A DNA stretch of 64,000 nucleotides from Streptomyces tibetensis (GCF_007655005.1 NZ_SZVW01000013.1:124001-188000); one strand, 5' to 3'. Shown: positions 26,831-35,550, counted from the stretch's first letter. Numbers and translations: made by a program. The notes: generated by a model not told the origin, from the letters alone.

Positions 26831-26921
26831 CACCCCTGTCGGTCAGGGCCACGTCATGGGCAGCGCTTCACCCTCAGCATCCCAGCGTTCCCCTCCAGCC
26901 GCACGGCAGGCCGCGCCGATG

Positions 26922-26959
26922 CCCCGCTGACCTGCGCTTTCGGTAGCAGATCAGCGGGG
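26922..26959 (-). terminator. hairpin terminator
   Basis: CCCCGCTGA at 26922-26930 pairs perfectly with TCAGCGGGG at 26951-26959, with inner CTGC/GCAG pairs. It lies directly after the stop of the minus-strand four-TM gene and before the LAL gene, so it may separate the two units. Confidence 0.65.
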
Positions 26960-26968
26960 TCTCACTCG

Positions 26969-27460
26969 TCAGCGGGGCGGGCGCGGAGCGGCCGTGGGGC
27001 GGTACGAGTCGTCGCGCTCGCGCCAGGAAGCGTCCTCCGACGGCTCCAGGAGGTTGTCGCGCGGCACGACGCACAGGGCCCAGATGATGAAGCCCGAGAG
27101 AGCGATCATCACGACCGACCACACCGGGTACTGCGGCAGGGAGAGGAAGTTGGCGATGATGACGAGTCCGGCGATGGCCACGCCCAGGACGCGGGCCCAC
27201 ATCGCCGTCTTGAGCAGCCCCAGACTGACGATCACGGCGAGTGCGCCCAGGGCGAGGTGGACCCAGCCCCAGCCGGTCAGGTCGAACTCGAACACGTAGT
27301 TGCGGGTCGTCACGAAGATGTCGTCCTCGGCGATGGCCATGATGCCCCGGAAGATGTCGAGCAGGCCGACCAGGAAGAGCATCACAGCCGCGAAGGCGGT
27401 CAGGCCGGTGGCCCATTCGTCCTTCGCCCTGTGTGACGGTTGAGTGTCTGTCGCGGTCAT
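26969..27460 (-). CDS. four-TM DUF7144-like membrane protein
   Basis: A 163-residue protein with four hydrophobic segments at about residues 18-38, 64-82, 87-106 and 110-130, and a charged, proline-rich tail. GWGWVHLALGALAVIVSLGLL and MWARVLGVAIAGL are typical of a family of streptomycete membrane proteins of unknown function. ATG 27460 has GAGGCGC. A perfect TCACCC-N5-GGGTGA palindrome lies about 123 nt upstream, giving it its own regulated promoter. Confidence 0.8.
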   Translation of the reverse strand: MTATDTQPSHRAKDEWATGLTAFAAVMLFLVGLLDIFRGIMAIAEDDIFVTTRNYVFEFDLTGWGWVHLALGALAVIVSLGLLKTAMWARVLGVAIAGLVIIANFLSLPQYPVWSVVMIALSGFIIWALCVVPRDNLLEPSEDASWRERDDSYRPTAAPRPPR

Positions 27461-27481
27461 CGTGCGCCTCGTTTGCGATGC

Positions 27482-27900
27482 TCAGGGAGCGGAAGGAGCG
27501 AGGCAACGCCCTGACTTCCAGGCCGCCGCTCCACCCGTTCCGGTGTCCTCGACAGCGTGCCCACGGCAGGCAACGGGCTGCCTCACCCGACGCGGGTGAA
27601 TGTGCTGCCGGTCGCCGTCCCCTCGTCCCTGCTCCTCGTTACGGTGCGCCACCGGGCGCTGCCACCACGCGGAGGTCGCGTCGCGCGGGGTGTCGGTGCC
27701 GCAGTACACCTCACCCATGCCGAGGCTGTGGGTGTACCAGTCGTCGATGTACGACACCCGGTCACAGGACACCACTTTTGGTGGTCATCGATGTTGGGCA
27801 GGTACAGGGCCCCACGCTGGACGGACCAGCCGTCCTCACCTCTGGTGTCGCTGCCGGTGGTGACATCGACCCGCCCACGGCCAGGACCGCCGACCCGGCC
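27482..27900 (-). pseudogene. remnant of protein-arginine-deiminase C-terminus
   Basis: Minus-strand codons read YIDDWYTHSLGMGEVYCGTDTPRD followed by SAWWQ. The order His...GEVxCGT(D/N)TxR then a terminal tryptophan pair is the catalytic end of the protein-arginine deiminase family (Cys nucleophile in the CGT motif). Upstream frame fragments (WSVQRGALYLPNIDDHQKW) are out of frame, and there is no long domain before them. So only a decayed C-terminus remains; the island operator at 27583 falls inside it. Confidence 0.5.
27583..27599 (-). promoter_or_regulatory. island operator 5 (TCACCC-N5-GGGTGA)
   Basis: Perfect TCACCC and GGGTGA arms with a 5-nt spacer, 123-139 nt before the start of the DUF7144-like gene. 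On the minus strand the palindrome is followed by GGC like copies 1 and 4. Confidence 0.75.
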
Positions 27901-27990
27901 CTGCAAGGGGAAGGACAGGGGCTGTGCGTTCATTGTGCGGCGAGGGTCACTTCGTACCGAGCCGCCGAGGGGGTTGTCCCCGCGGGTGGT

Positions 27991-28413
27991 TCAGGCGATG
28001 GACGCCGAAATGAGCGCGGAGACTGCGAGATTGCAGGATGCCGTCACCCACACCGCGGGGTGCGGCTCTGCCTCGACCAGCGTCGCGCCCAGGCGTCCCG
28101 GAGTGACCAGGTCCACCACCAGGAACGCCACCGCCATCATGACCAGCCCCAGCACCCCGAACGCCGCGGTCGAGACCAGTCCCTTGCCGAAGTCCTCGTA
28201 CGTCGTCCAGATCGACGTGAACACGATGCCGCCGATACCGAGCAGCGCGGAGCTGAGGACGGTGGCGGCGTTGCGATTGCGCTCTTCCCAGATCTGCCGG
28301 CCGAGCTTGCCCGGCGTGAGCACGTCGACCAGGACGATGCCGAGGAGCAACAGAACCAGTCCCAGACCGCCGTATGCAGTGGCCCGGCCGAGTCCGTTGA
28401 CGATGTCGCTCAT
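27991..28413 (-). CDS. DUF350 family membrane protein
   Basis: A 140-residue protein of four hydrophobic segments arranged as two similar halves, each ending VDVLTPGKLG or VDLVTPGRLG. This duplicated (V/I)DxxTPG motif is the DUF350 family hallmark. Function is not established. The start is ATG 28413. No island motif precedes it. Confidence 0.85.
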   Translation of the reverse strand: MSDIVNGLGRATAYGGLGLVLLLLGIVLVDVLTPGKLGRQIWEERNRNAATVLSSALLGIGGIVFTSIWTTYEDFGKGLVSTAAFGVLGLVMMAVAFLVVDLVTPGRLGATLVEAEPHPAVWVTASCNLAVSALISASIA

Positions 28414-28746
28414 GGGGGTGCCAACTCCGAAGCGTAGAGATCATGAGTGATCGCGGTCAAAGAGAGGCAAAATGTAGCGCACACGTGCCGCCCGGTGAAC
28501 GGCGCCCGGTCCTCCGGGAGATCACCGGCGTGAGAAGCATCGTTCGGGTCCGGCCGGGGAATCGGTACGGCCCCTCCCCGTCCACCCCGCCGACGCGTCC
28601 GGGTAGGTCATCGGGCACCGTAGGGTCCGCAGTGGCCAGGTGGTTCGTCACCGGCCACGGCGGATGAAGTGCCCTCCACCTGAACGGGAAAGGAACCGAC
28701 AGGACATGCGCGTCAACGCGGCCCACGGCCCGGGGGAGGCGTTCCG
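28414..28746. other. 333-nt divergent promoter region
   Basis: Lies between the divergent DUF350 and acyl-CoA hydrolase genes. It contains no reading frame I would support; GGGGGAGGCG just before 28747 is the ribosome site of the plus-strand gene. No clear palindrome was found. Confidence 0.5.
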
Positions 28747-29814
28747 ATGAGCGGAACCGCGGAACGGGAAGCCGTCCTCTTCCACACCAGCGGGCGCGCC
28801 GCCCACATCACGCTCAACCGGCCTCGGGCCCTCAACGCCCTCACGCACACCATGGTCCGCCGCATCGACGAGGCGCTCGTCGCGTGGGAGCGGGACCCCG
28901 CCGTGCAGACCGTCGTCATCACCGGCGCGGGGGAGCGCGGCCTGTGTGCCGGCGGTGACATCCGCGCCATCCACGACGACGCCCGCGACGGCGACGGCAG
29001 CGCCTCGGCCGCGTTCTGGCGCGACGAGTACCGCCTCAACGCCCGCATCGCCCGCTACCCCAAGCCGTACGTCGCCGTGATGGACGGCATCGTGATGGGC
29101 GGCGGTGTCGGTGTCTCGGCGCACGGCAGCGTCCGTGTCGTCACCGAGCGGTCCCGGGTCGCCATGCCGGAGACGGGCATCGGTTTCGTGCCGGACGTGG
29201 GAGGCACCCACCTGCTCGCCGCCGCCCCCGGCGAGCTGGGCACTCATCTGGCCCTGACGGGGGCTCAGGTCGGCGCCGCCGACGCGATGCTGTGCGGACT
29301 CGCCGACCACTTCGTGCCGACGGCCGCGCTGCGGGACTTCCTCGACGCCTTGGCCGAACTGCCCGCAGAGGAGGCCCTGGCCGCTTGTGCGCGCACACCC
29401 CCTCAGGGCGGCCTGGCCGCCCAGCGCGGCTGGATCGACGCCGGCTACGGTGCCGACACCGTCGAGGAGATCGTGCGCCGGCTGCTCGCGCACGGTGACT
29501 CCGCCGCCAAGGAGGCCGCGGAGACCCTGCTCGCCAAGTCGCCGACCGCCCTCAAGGTCACCCTCGCCTCTCTGCGCCGCGCCCGGGCGCTCGGGCCGCT
29601 GGAGCTGGTCCTGAACCAGGAGTACCGCGTGTCCTGCGCCGCCCTGGAGACGCCCGACCTGGTCGAGGGGATCCGTGCCCAGGTCGTCGACAAGGACCGC
29701 AGGCCGCGCTGGTCGCCGAAGACCCTGGCCGAGGTCACCGATGCCGACGTCGAGCGCTTCTTCACCCCGCTCGGCGAACGCGAACTAGGTCTGTCGCCGG
29801 GACTCCCTCACTGA
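28747..29814 (+). CDS. enoyl-CoA hydratase/3-hydroxyisobutyryl-CoA hydrolase family protein
   Basis: A 355-residue crotonase-fold protein. N-terminal ITLNRPRALNALTHTMV, the oxyanion-hole segment ERGLCAGGDIRAIHDDAR, MDGIVMGGGVGVSAHGSVRV and the catalytic-Glu segment AMPETGIGFVPDVGGT, then the long C-terminal helical region with FxxRxS-like VLNQEYRVSCAAL; this set marks the 3-hydroxyisobutyryl-CoA hydrolase branch, which acts in valine catabolism. GGGGGAGGCG precedes the ATG. Its neighbours are not valine genes, so the exact acyl-CoA is uncertain. Confidence 0.88.
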   Translation: MSGTAEREAVLFHTSGRAAHITLNRPRALNALTHTMVRRIDEALVAWERDPAVQTVVITGAGERGLCAGGDIRAIHDDARDGDGSASAAFWRDEYRLNARIARYPKPYVAVMDGIVMGGGVGVSAHGSVRVVTERSRVAMPETGIGFVPDVGGTHLLAAAPGELGTHLALTGAQVGAADAMLCGLADHFVPTAALRDFLDALAELPAEEALAACARTPPQGGLAAQRGWIDAGYGADTVEEIVRRLLAHGDSAAKEAAETLLAKSPTALKVTLASLRRARALGPLELVLNQEYRVSCAALETPDLVEGIRAQVVDKDRRPRWSPKTLAEVTDADVERFFTPLGERELGLSPGLPH

Positions 29815-29958
29815 CGGAACGGGCATGCCGAACTCCGCTCGATCGGGCCTCGGACGGCCCTGTCAGGGCGGTCAGGAGCCGTTCGACGGGGCGTCGGGGT
29901 CGGAGAGACATCCTTCTCCCTCGCGCGACCTCCGGCGCCCCGCCGGCTTCACGGGATG

Positions 29959-30999
29959 TCAGAGCATGAGCAGCAGCCGTGTGTTGGCCACGAGCTTCCG
30001 GTTGACGCTCGTGCTCTGCACGAAGATGGTGAAGTGGTCGTTGTGGTCGGGCTTGATGCGCACTTCCGTGTTGGGCAGCCCGAGCAGGGCGCGGGCCTGG
30101 GGGCCCGTGTACACGCGGTCCGTCTTCTTTTCCAGCACCGCGATCTGCTTTCGTGCCTGGATCTTCTCCGACTTGCTCAGCTCGTAGTACGCGCCACCGG
30201 TGGTGTAGGTGTGCCCGCACTCGACGACCCACTCCCGGATCGCCGCGTCGCGGGCAACCGGGATCAGCTGGTACTTCGACGGATCGGCCGGGGTGAGACC
30301 GGCTGCCTTGATGGTGTCTTCGTTGACCGCTTCCGCGCCCGTGGAGAACACCGCACGCGATCCCCGGATGCCCTGGGTGCGGCCCATCATGAAGTTCTCG
30401 GTGGCCTGCCGGATGACCTGCCCGGCCTCCTCGAGGCCCTGCGTGCTGGTGGCGTCCCATATGGCGATGTTGTCCTTGGGGAAGCCGCACTGCATGGCCT
30501 CGCGCTTGCCCATCTGGTCGGGCACCAGCACGGCCAGCGTCCAGTTGTCCTGCTGGGTCCGGATCATCTCCGCCACGGCCTTGACCAGTTGACGGGGATC
30601 CCTGCCTTGGGCGTCCGGACAGCGGTGGCTCGCGTTCTCCTGTCCGTCGGTCAGGACGAACGTCAGGAAACTGTGGTCTCCGTACAGTTGGGCCGTCTGA
30701 GCCAGCTCGCTCTGCGACTTCAGCGCGGCTGCCAGGAGGGCCGTCATCCCACCGGTCCGGTACAGCTGCTTCAGCGACGGCATGCGCAGCACGTCCTTGT
30801 CGTAGATGACGCACTCCACCTTGTCGGCGAAGACGTACACCGTGACGCGGGTTTCCTGGTCCAGTTCCCTTGAGCGGCGGGCGAGATAGGCGATCTGCTG
30901 GTCGGCGACTTCCACGACCTTGCGACTCAGGTGTGACATCGACGAGCTGGCATCCAGCACTAGAGCAACGTGGTTGATGTAGTTCTGGCTTTCGGACAT
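29959..30999 (-). CDS. von Willebrand factor A domain protein
   Basis: A 346-residue cytoplasmic protein. The vWA MIDAS motif DASSSM is at residues 16-21 and the later acidic/threonine MIDAS residues lie in VLTDGQENASH near 115. The first 210 residues form the vWA domain; the last 140 are a distinct domain with a KKTDRVYTGPQARALLGLP segment that I cannot name. No membrane segments. The start is ATG 30999 just after GGGGGAGCTG. Such stand-alone vWA proteins are usually metal-dependent adaptors. Neighbours give no partner. Confidence 0.82.
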   Translation of the reverse strand: MSESQNYINHVALVLDASSSMSHLSRKVVEVADQQIAYLARRSRELDQETRVTVYVFADKVECVIYDKDVLRMPSLKQLYRTGGMTALLAAALKSQSELAQTAQLYGDHSFLTFVLTDGQENASHRCPDAQGRDPRQLVKAVAEMIRTQQDNWTLAVLVPDQMGKREAMQCGFPKDNIAIWDATSTQGLEEAGQVIRQATENFMMGRTQGIRGSRAVFSTGAEAVNEDTIKAAGLTPADPSKYQLIPVARDAAIREWVVECGHTYTTGGAYYELSKSEKIQARKQIAVLEKKTDRVYTGPQARALLGLPNTEVRIKPDHNDHFTIFVQSTSVNRKLVANTRLLLML

Positions 31000-31091
31000 C
31001 ACAGCTCCCCCTCGTTCCGGCTTGGTGTACCTACCTTCTCACCCACCACTGACAATCGATCTTGGAAGAACCGTGCGGCCGGGCCGGGCGG

Positions 31092-31631
31092 TCAGCCGGT
31101 GCGGTCGGACCAGCCCGGCGGGAGGTCGCCCGGTGCCGTGGAGATGACGGAGTCGTCGTCCGGGCCGACGAATTCGAAGAGGGTGATCTCGGCGAACTCC
31201 GGGACGACATGGATCGGGTACGTCGGGCCCGCGTCGCGGAACCTGCGCATCTCGTCGAGGTGGTCGTTCTGGTAGAGGACGGTGCGCTCGCCGTGCTCCT
31301 CGACCCAGCGTGGGAAGAAGATCACGCCGTGCAGGCGGCGCTTGCCGGGCATGACGTTCACGCAGACCGACGTGCCGGTGGGCTCGTTCCAGGACACCTT
31401 GTAGTGGTCGTCGTCCAGTCGGACCAGGTCGACCTGCTGGTCCTTGACCCACCGGCCGCCCACCATGCCGGAGTGGATCCGGTAGTCGATGGTGGTCGGG
31501 TTCTTCACGTACATCTCGTACTGCCAGCCGTTGGCATAGGTGTAGATGAAGCGGTGGCCGACGATGCCGGAGAGCTGCTGCGGGGGGACGGGGTTGCGGG
31601 TGGTGGTCTCGTGCGCTTCATGGCTGTCCAT
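31092..31631 (-). CDS. padC: phenolic acid decarboxylase
   Basis: A 179-residue protein matching phenolic acid decarboxylases: IVGHRFIYTYANGWQYEMYVKN, IDYRIHSGMVGGRWVKDQ, YKVSWNEPTGTSVCVNVMPGKRRLHGVIFFPRW and YPIHVVPEFAEIT. The Tyr pair and Arg/Glu of the family active site are present in these segments. It converts ferulic, p-coumaric and caffeic acid to vinyl phenols without cofactor, a detoxification of plant phenolics. Divergent from a MarR gene with a 29-bp perfect palindrome in between, the classical arrangement for phenolic-acid-inducible control. Confidence 0.92.
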   Translation of the reverse strand: MDSHEAHETTTRNPVPPQQLSGIVGHRFIYTYANGWQYEMYVKNPTTIDYRIHSGMVGGRWVKDQQVDLVRLDDDHYKVSWNEPTGTSVCVNVMPGKRRLHGVIFFPRWVEEHGERTVLYQNDHLDEMRRFRDAGPTYPIHVVPEFAEITLFEFVGPDDDSVISTAPGDLPPGWSDRTG

Positions 31632-31669
31632 GGGGGACCTCCTCGTCGGTCAGTGCAGTGCGCAATCTA

Positions 31670-31698
31670 TTTTGCCACAAAACTGTTTTGTGGCAAAA
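31670..31698. promoter_or_regulatory. 29-bp perfect palindromic operator of the pad-MarR pair
   Basis: Perfect 13-bp arms TTTTGCCACAAAA and TTTTGTGGCAAAA separated by CTG. It lies 39 nt from the decarboxylase start codon and 17 nt before the MarR start, so a bound repressor dimer would block both divergent promoters. Its AT richness stands out from the surroundings. Confidence 0.88.
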
Positions 31699-31714
31699 CA
31701 ATATCCAGGGCATC

Positions 31715-32176
31715 ATGACCCCCATGGATACCGCGACTGATCTCGGCCGCCTCATCGGGCCCCTCAGGCGAGCCGTGCTGCTGCGCACCCGCCGTGCGGA
31801 AGACCTGCCGGATCTTCCCGAAGCGCAGATCGAACTCCTCAGAGTGCTGGCCGAGGCCGGACCCCTCGCGCCACGTGACGTCGCATCCCGTCTGCGAGTG
31901 GCCTCCTCGACGGTCAGCAACCTCGTCCGCACCATGACCGCGACGGGTCTGGTCGAGCGCAGGCCGTCGGCGACCGACCTGCGCACGGTCACCCTCGTGG
32001 CCTCCCCGCACGCTCTCGATCTGCTCGACCGGTACGACCGAGTGAGCACGGAGGAGCTGAGGCGCGCCCTGACCGCTCTGACGCCGGACAGCCGACGGGC
32101 CATCGAGGAGGCATTGCCGGCGCTCAGGGAACTGCGGGGAGCCCTGGAGGGGCCGGGCGGCCGACCCCGGCGCTGA
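31715..32176 (+). CDS. MarR family regulator of the phenolic acid decarboxylase
   Basis: A 153-residue winged-helix protein: DVASRLRVASSTVSNLVRTMTATGLVERRPSATDLRTVTLVA gives recognition helix and wing. ATG 31715 (or 31724) is chosen because the longer frame back to 31658 runs through the palindromic operator. Divergent from padC; by analogy with PadR-type control it should repress padC and itself until phenolic acids bind. Followed by a strong terminator at 32280. Confidence 0.85.
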   Translation: MTPMDTATDLGRLIGPLRRAVLLRTRRAEDLPDLPEAQIELLRVLAEAGPLAPRDVASRLRVASSTVSNLVRTMTATGLVERRPSATDLRTVTLVASPHALDLLDRYDRVSTEELRRALTALTPDSRRAIEEALPALRELRGALEGPGGRPRR

Positions 32177-32279
32177 ACGGTGAGACGGGCGAGGTGCGGG
32201 GGTGGCAGGGGCCGTCGGACGAGCGCCGACGGGGTGAGGAGTGAGCTCCGCATCTCGGGGTAAGCGTTTGCCGCTGGAC

Positions 32280-32322
32280 GGGAAGGGCCGCGACACCTGG
32301 GGAGGTCGGAGCGGCCCTTCCC
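32280..32322 (+). terminator. rho-independent-type hairpin
   Basis: GGGAAGGGCCGC pairs perfectly with GCGGCCCTTCCC over 12 bp, about 105 nt after the MarR stop. Confidence 0.7.
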
Positions 32323-32393
32323 CTCACCCTGTCCACCGGCGGTCCGCGGCGTCAGTCGTCAGGCCGCTCCCACAACCCGGCGGCCGGCCCTGA

Positions 32394-32516
32394 TCACGCC
32401 TGCAGCAGCCTGCGCTTGTGCTCCTCGAACTCGGCCTCGGTGAGTACGCCCTGATCCCTGAGCTCACCGAGCCGCCTCAGCTGTTCGATCTTGTCCGACA
32501 GCAGGATGCCCGCGGA
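32394..32516 (-). pseudogene. SHOCT-domain fragment
   Basis: Minus-strand codons 32516-32394 read SDKIEQLRRLGELRDQGVLTEAEFEEHKRRLLQA, a complete SHOCT helix pair ending in a stop. No start codon or upstream domain fits: the frame continues only as antisense of the DUF389 gene. It is the severed C-terminus of a once longer protein or a very short ORF with a non-standard start. Confidence 0.6.
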
Positions 32517-32625
32517 GCAGCCGGGTGTGCCAGGCCCCGCGTCTGCGACCTGGTCCAGACGACAGGCACTGGGGCGACCGTGTCTTGGTGGGGGTGCGCG
32601 TGACGGCTGTGGTTTCTTGGGGGGC

Positions 32626-33627
32626 ATGACCAGCGGTGTTCGTGCCCTCGTTCTGCCGGTTTCCCAACGTCGCTCGCTGGAGGAGCTGGGCGAGGACCTG
32701 GACCTGTCGTCCGGGGACACCCGGTCCAAACGTTCGGCGTTCTGGACCATGCTGACGCTGTCGTCGGTCATCGCCGCCTGCGGGGTCCTGACGGACTCGA
32801 CGGCGACCGTGATCGGAGCGATGATCATCGCGCCCCTGTCGACACCGATCATGGGCATCGCCCTCGGCTCGGTGCGACGCCGAGGCACCGGCGGTCTCGG
32901 CGTGGTCCTGTGCGCGTGCGTCCTGGTCGTCGCGGTCGGCATGGTGTTCTCTCAGGTGCTTCCCGGTGACTACGATCTGCTCTCCAACAGCCAGATCTCC
33001 TCGCGGACGTCACCAGGGCTTTTGGACCTGGTCGCCGCCCTGGCCACGGGCCTCGCCGGCGCGGTCGCACTCGCCCGGCGGGACGTCGCCGCCGTGCTGC
33101 CCGGGGTCGCGATCGCCATCTCGCTCGTCCCGCCCCTGGTGGTGTCGGGCGTGTGCCTGGGACGACTGGACGGTTGGCTGGCGCTGGGCGCGCTGGTGCT
33201 GTTCGTGTCCAACTTCTTCGCCCTGGTGTTCGGCGGAATGGTGATCTTCGCGAGCCTCGGCTACGACGGAGCGGCCGGGAAGGCAGCCGGCGGCCCCGCG
33301 CGCCGGGCGTACGCGGCGATGGCACTGCTTTTCGCCGCCGTGTTCATCCCCCTGGCCGCGAACACCGCGCTCACGCTTCTGCTCGAGATCTGGACAGGGC
33401 GCGCGAAGACAGCGGCGCAGCAGTGGCTCGCGAACCAGCCGGGCGCCTCCGTCACCAGCGTCGACGCCGCCTCGCGGACGATGCACATCCACGTCCGCCT
33501 TCCCGGTGACCTTCCCCCCGTGCAGCCGCTGCTCGACCGGCTCAGGGGACAGATTCCCGATGGCGTGCCCATCGTCGTGGACGAGTCCCGCGGGCGGCGG
33601 GTCGATGCCGGACGGGTCGGCGACTGA
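32626..33627 (+). CDS. DUF389 family membrane protein
   Basis: A 333-residue protein with the DUF389 core TDSTATVIGAMIIAPLSTPIMGIALG in the second of about eight hydrophobic segments, LARRDVAAVLPGVAIAISLVPPLVVSGVCLG, and a soluble C-terminal domain of about 100 residues. DUF389 proteins are integral membrane proteins of unproven function, sometimes proposed as transport-related. ATG 32626 is directly after TTGGGGGGC. Intact. Confidence 0.87.
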   Translation: MTSGVRALVLPVSQRRSLEELGEDLDLSSGDTRSKRSAFWTMLTLSSVIAACGVLTDSTATVIGAMIIAPLSTPIMGIALGSVRRRGTGGLGVVLCACVLVVAVGMVFSQVLPGDYDLLSNSQISSRTSPGLLDLVAALATGLAGAVALARRDVAAVLPGVAIAISLVPPLVVSGVCLGRLDGWLALGALVLFVSNFFALVFGGMVIFASLGYDGAAGKAAGGPARRAYAAMALLFAAVFIPLAANTALTLLLEIWTGRAKTAAQQWLANQPGASVTSVDAASRTMHIHVRLPGDLPPVQPLLDRLRGQIPDGVPIVVDESRGRRVDAGRVGD

Positions 33628-33785
33628 ACGTCCCGCCGCGGTGCGATCCTCCCCGCTCTCCCGAAGGGCCGTGCCGCGAAGCACGCGGGTGAAGCCTGAG
33701 CCGCCGTCACCTCCCCGGGGCATGCATGAGGTTCGCCGCCGCAACCGGCAGGGCCGGCGGCACCGACGCACAGGAGGCGAGAGTG

Positions 33786-35444
33786 ATGAAAGAACGAGTC
33801 GGGCAGGCGGGCCCCCACACCATCGACGTCCCGGTCCTCATCGTGGGCGGCTCCCTGGTCGGCCTGGCAACCTCGTTGTTCCTGGGACGGCTGGGCGTAC
33901 CGCACCTGCTGGTGGAGCGCCACGCGGGCACCTCCATCCACCCGCGAGGCCGGGGCAACAACGTCCGCACCATGGAACTGTTCCGGGTGGCGGGTGTGGA
34001 GAAGGCGATCCAGGAGGCGGCCGCCACCCTGTCCGTCAATCACGGCATCCTGCAGGCGCCCACCCTGGTCGGCGACGCGGGCGAGTGGCTGTTCAAGGAC
34101 ATCGACCCGGGTGGCGGACTGGCCCGCTTCAGCCCCAGCGCCTGGTGCCTGTGCAGCCAGAACGACCTCGAGCCGGTCTTGCTCGACCACGCCCGCAGGC
34201 ACGGCGGCGACCTGCGCTTCTCCACCGAACTGATGTCGTTCGACAGCGACCCCACCGGTGTGACCGCCGTGGTCAAGAGCCGAGAGACAGGTGAGCACAC
34301 CACCATCCGCGCGGACTATCTCGTCGCCGCGGACGGCCCCCGCAGTCCCGTGCGCGAGCAGCTCGGCATCGCTCAGAGCGGACCCGGCGACCTGTTCCAC
34401 AACGTCAGCCTCACCTTCCGCTCCAGCCGGCTCGCCGACGTCGTGGGCGACCGCCGCTTCATCGTCTGCTACCTGACGAACCCGGAGGCCGACGGCGCCC
34501 TGCTGCCGGTGGACAACCGCGAGAACTGGGTCTTCCACGCCCCCTGGCACCCCGAGCACGGGCAGCCCCTGGAGGACTTCACCGACGAGTGGTGCGCCGA
34601 GCACATCCGCCGGGCGGTCGGCGTCCCCGACCTCGATGTGGAGATCACCGGCAAGGCGCCCTGGCACGCCGCCCAGAGGGTCGCCCGCAGCTATCGGTCC
34701 GGGCGGGTGTTCCTCGCCGGTGACTCGGCTCATGAGATGTCCCCCACCGGGGCCTTCGGGTCCAACACCGGTATTCAGGACGCCCACAACCTCGCCTGGA
34801 AGCTGGCCGCCGTACTCGACGGCTGGGCCGGGGAGGACCTGCTGGACACCTACGACGCCGAGCGCCGTCCCGTGGCCGAGGCAACCAGCGCGCGGGCCGC
34901 GGCCCGGTCGGCCGAACACAGCCACCCGGGATTCGCCGCCCCGCCCGGAGCGGGCGGTGGTGGCCCACGGCAGGGCATCCTCAACGTGGCCCTCGGCTAC
35001 CGCTACCCGCAGGGCGCCGTCGTCGGCGCCGACCCCGCCTCCCCGGTGGTGCCGGAGAGCCTCGACCTGACCGGCGGACCCGGCAGCAGGGCGCCGCACC
35101 TGTGGGTGCGCCGCGGGGACGAACGGATCTCGACGCTCGACCTGTACGAGCGGTCCCTCGTCCTGCTCAGTGACGCCGCGGACCCGAACGAGTGGCACGC
35201 GGCCGCTGTGCGCCTCGCCGGCGAACTGTCCCTCCCGCTCACGTCGTACCGGGTGGGCACCGGAGCCCAGGCCGATCTGGCGCCCGAGGACGCCACCGAC
35301 TGGGCGGAGCGCCACGGCACGGGACCGGGGGGCGCCGTGCTCGTCCGGCCCGACGGCTTCGTCCTGTGGCGGTCTCCGGGGCCGGAGGCGGAGGCCGAGG
35401 CGGTGCTGCGCGAGGTCCTGCGGACCGGACTGGCAGTCGCCTGA
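33786..35444 (+). CDS. FAD-dependent aromatic polyketide hydroxylase (PHBH fold)
   Basis: A 552-residue class A flavoprotein monooxygenase. GxGxxG-like VPVLIVGGSLVGLATSLFLGRLG at residues 15-37, the middle DG motif YLVAADGPRSPVREQLG, and the GD motif VFLAGDSAHEMSPTGAFGSNTGIQDAHNLAWK are all present. The C-terminal 140 residues form the thioredoxin-like domain of the TfdB/RdmE/PgaE group (VLVRPDGFVLWR). GGAGGCGAGAG precedes the ATG. It hydroxylates aromatic polyketides and is equivalent to whiE ORFVIII; here it lies co-directional and upstream of the PKS genes, not divergent. Confidence 0.88.
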   Translation: MKERVGQAGPHTIDVPVLIVGGSLVGLATSLFLGRLGVPHLLVERHAGTSIHPRGRGNNVRTMELFRVAGVEKAIQEAAATLSVNHGILQAPTLVGDAGEWLFKDIDPGGGLARFSPSAWCLCSQNDLEPVLLDHARRHGGDLRFSTELMSFDSDPTGVTAVVKSRETGEHTTIRADYLVAADGPRSPVREQLGIAQSGPGDLFHNVSLTFRSSRLADVVGDRRFIVCYLTNPEADGALLPVDNRENWVFHAPWHPEHGQPLEDFTDEWCAEHIRRAVGVPDLDVEITGKAPWHAAQRVARSYRSGRVFLAGDSAHEMSPTGAFGSNTGIQDAHNLAWKLAAVLDGWAGEDLLDTYDAERRPVAEATSARAAARSAEHSHPGFAAPPGAGGGGPRQGILNVALGYRYPQGAVVGADPASPVVPESLDLTGGPGSRAPHLWVRRGDERISTLDLYERSLVLLSDAADPNEWHAAAVRLAGELSLPLTSYRVGTGAQADLAPEDATDWAERHGTGPGGAVLVRPDGFVLWRSPGPEAEAEAVLREVLRTGLAVA

Positions 35445-35507
35445 GCGTCACGCGCTCCGCTCGCGTGAGGCGTTCTGCGCGAGTCCTGCCCCCGGCGGCG
35501 GCATCGG

Positions 35508-35550
35508 CCGTCTTCGCCACCGGCGCCTTTGACGCCGGTGGCGAAGACGG
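35508..35550 (+). terminator. 18-bp-stem terminator after the FAD hydroxylase
   Basis: A perfect 18-bp stem (left arm 35508-35525, loop CCTTTGA, right arm 35533-35550) starts about 65 nt after the hydroxylase stop. The following 250 nt up to 35803 hold no other feature I can support, and presumably the main promoter of the PKS operon. The hydroxylase is therefore likely its own transcript. Confidence 0.82.

Noticed and set aside
33680..33710. GGGTGAAGC before the FAD hydroxylase
   Set aside because: Only a half-site with no paired arm; likely chance.
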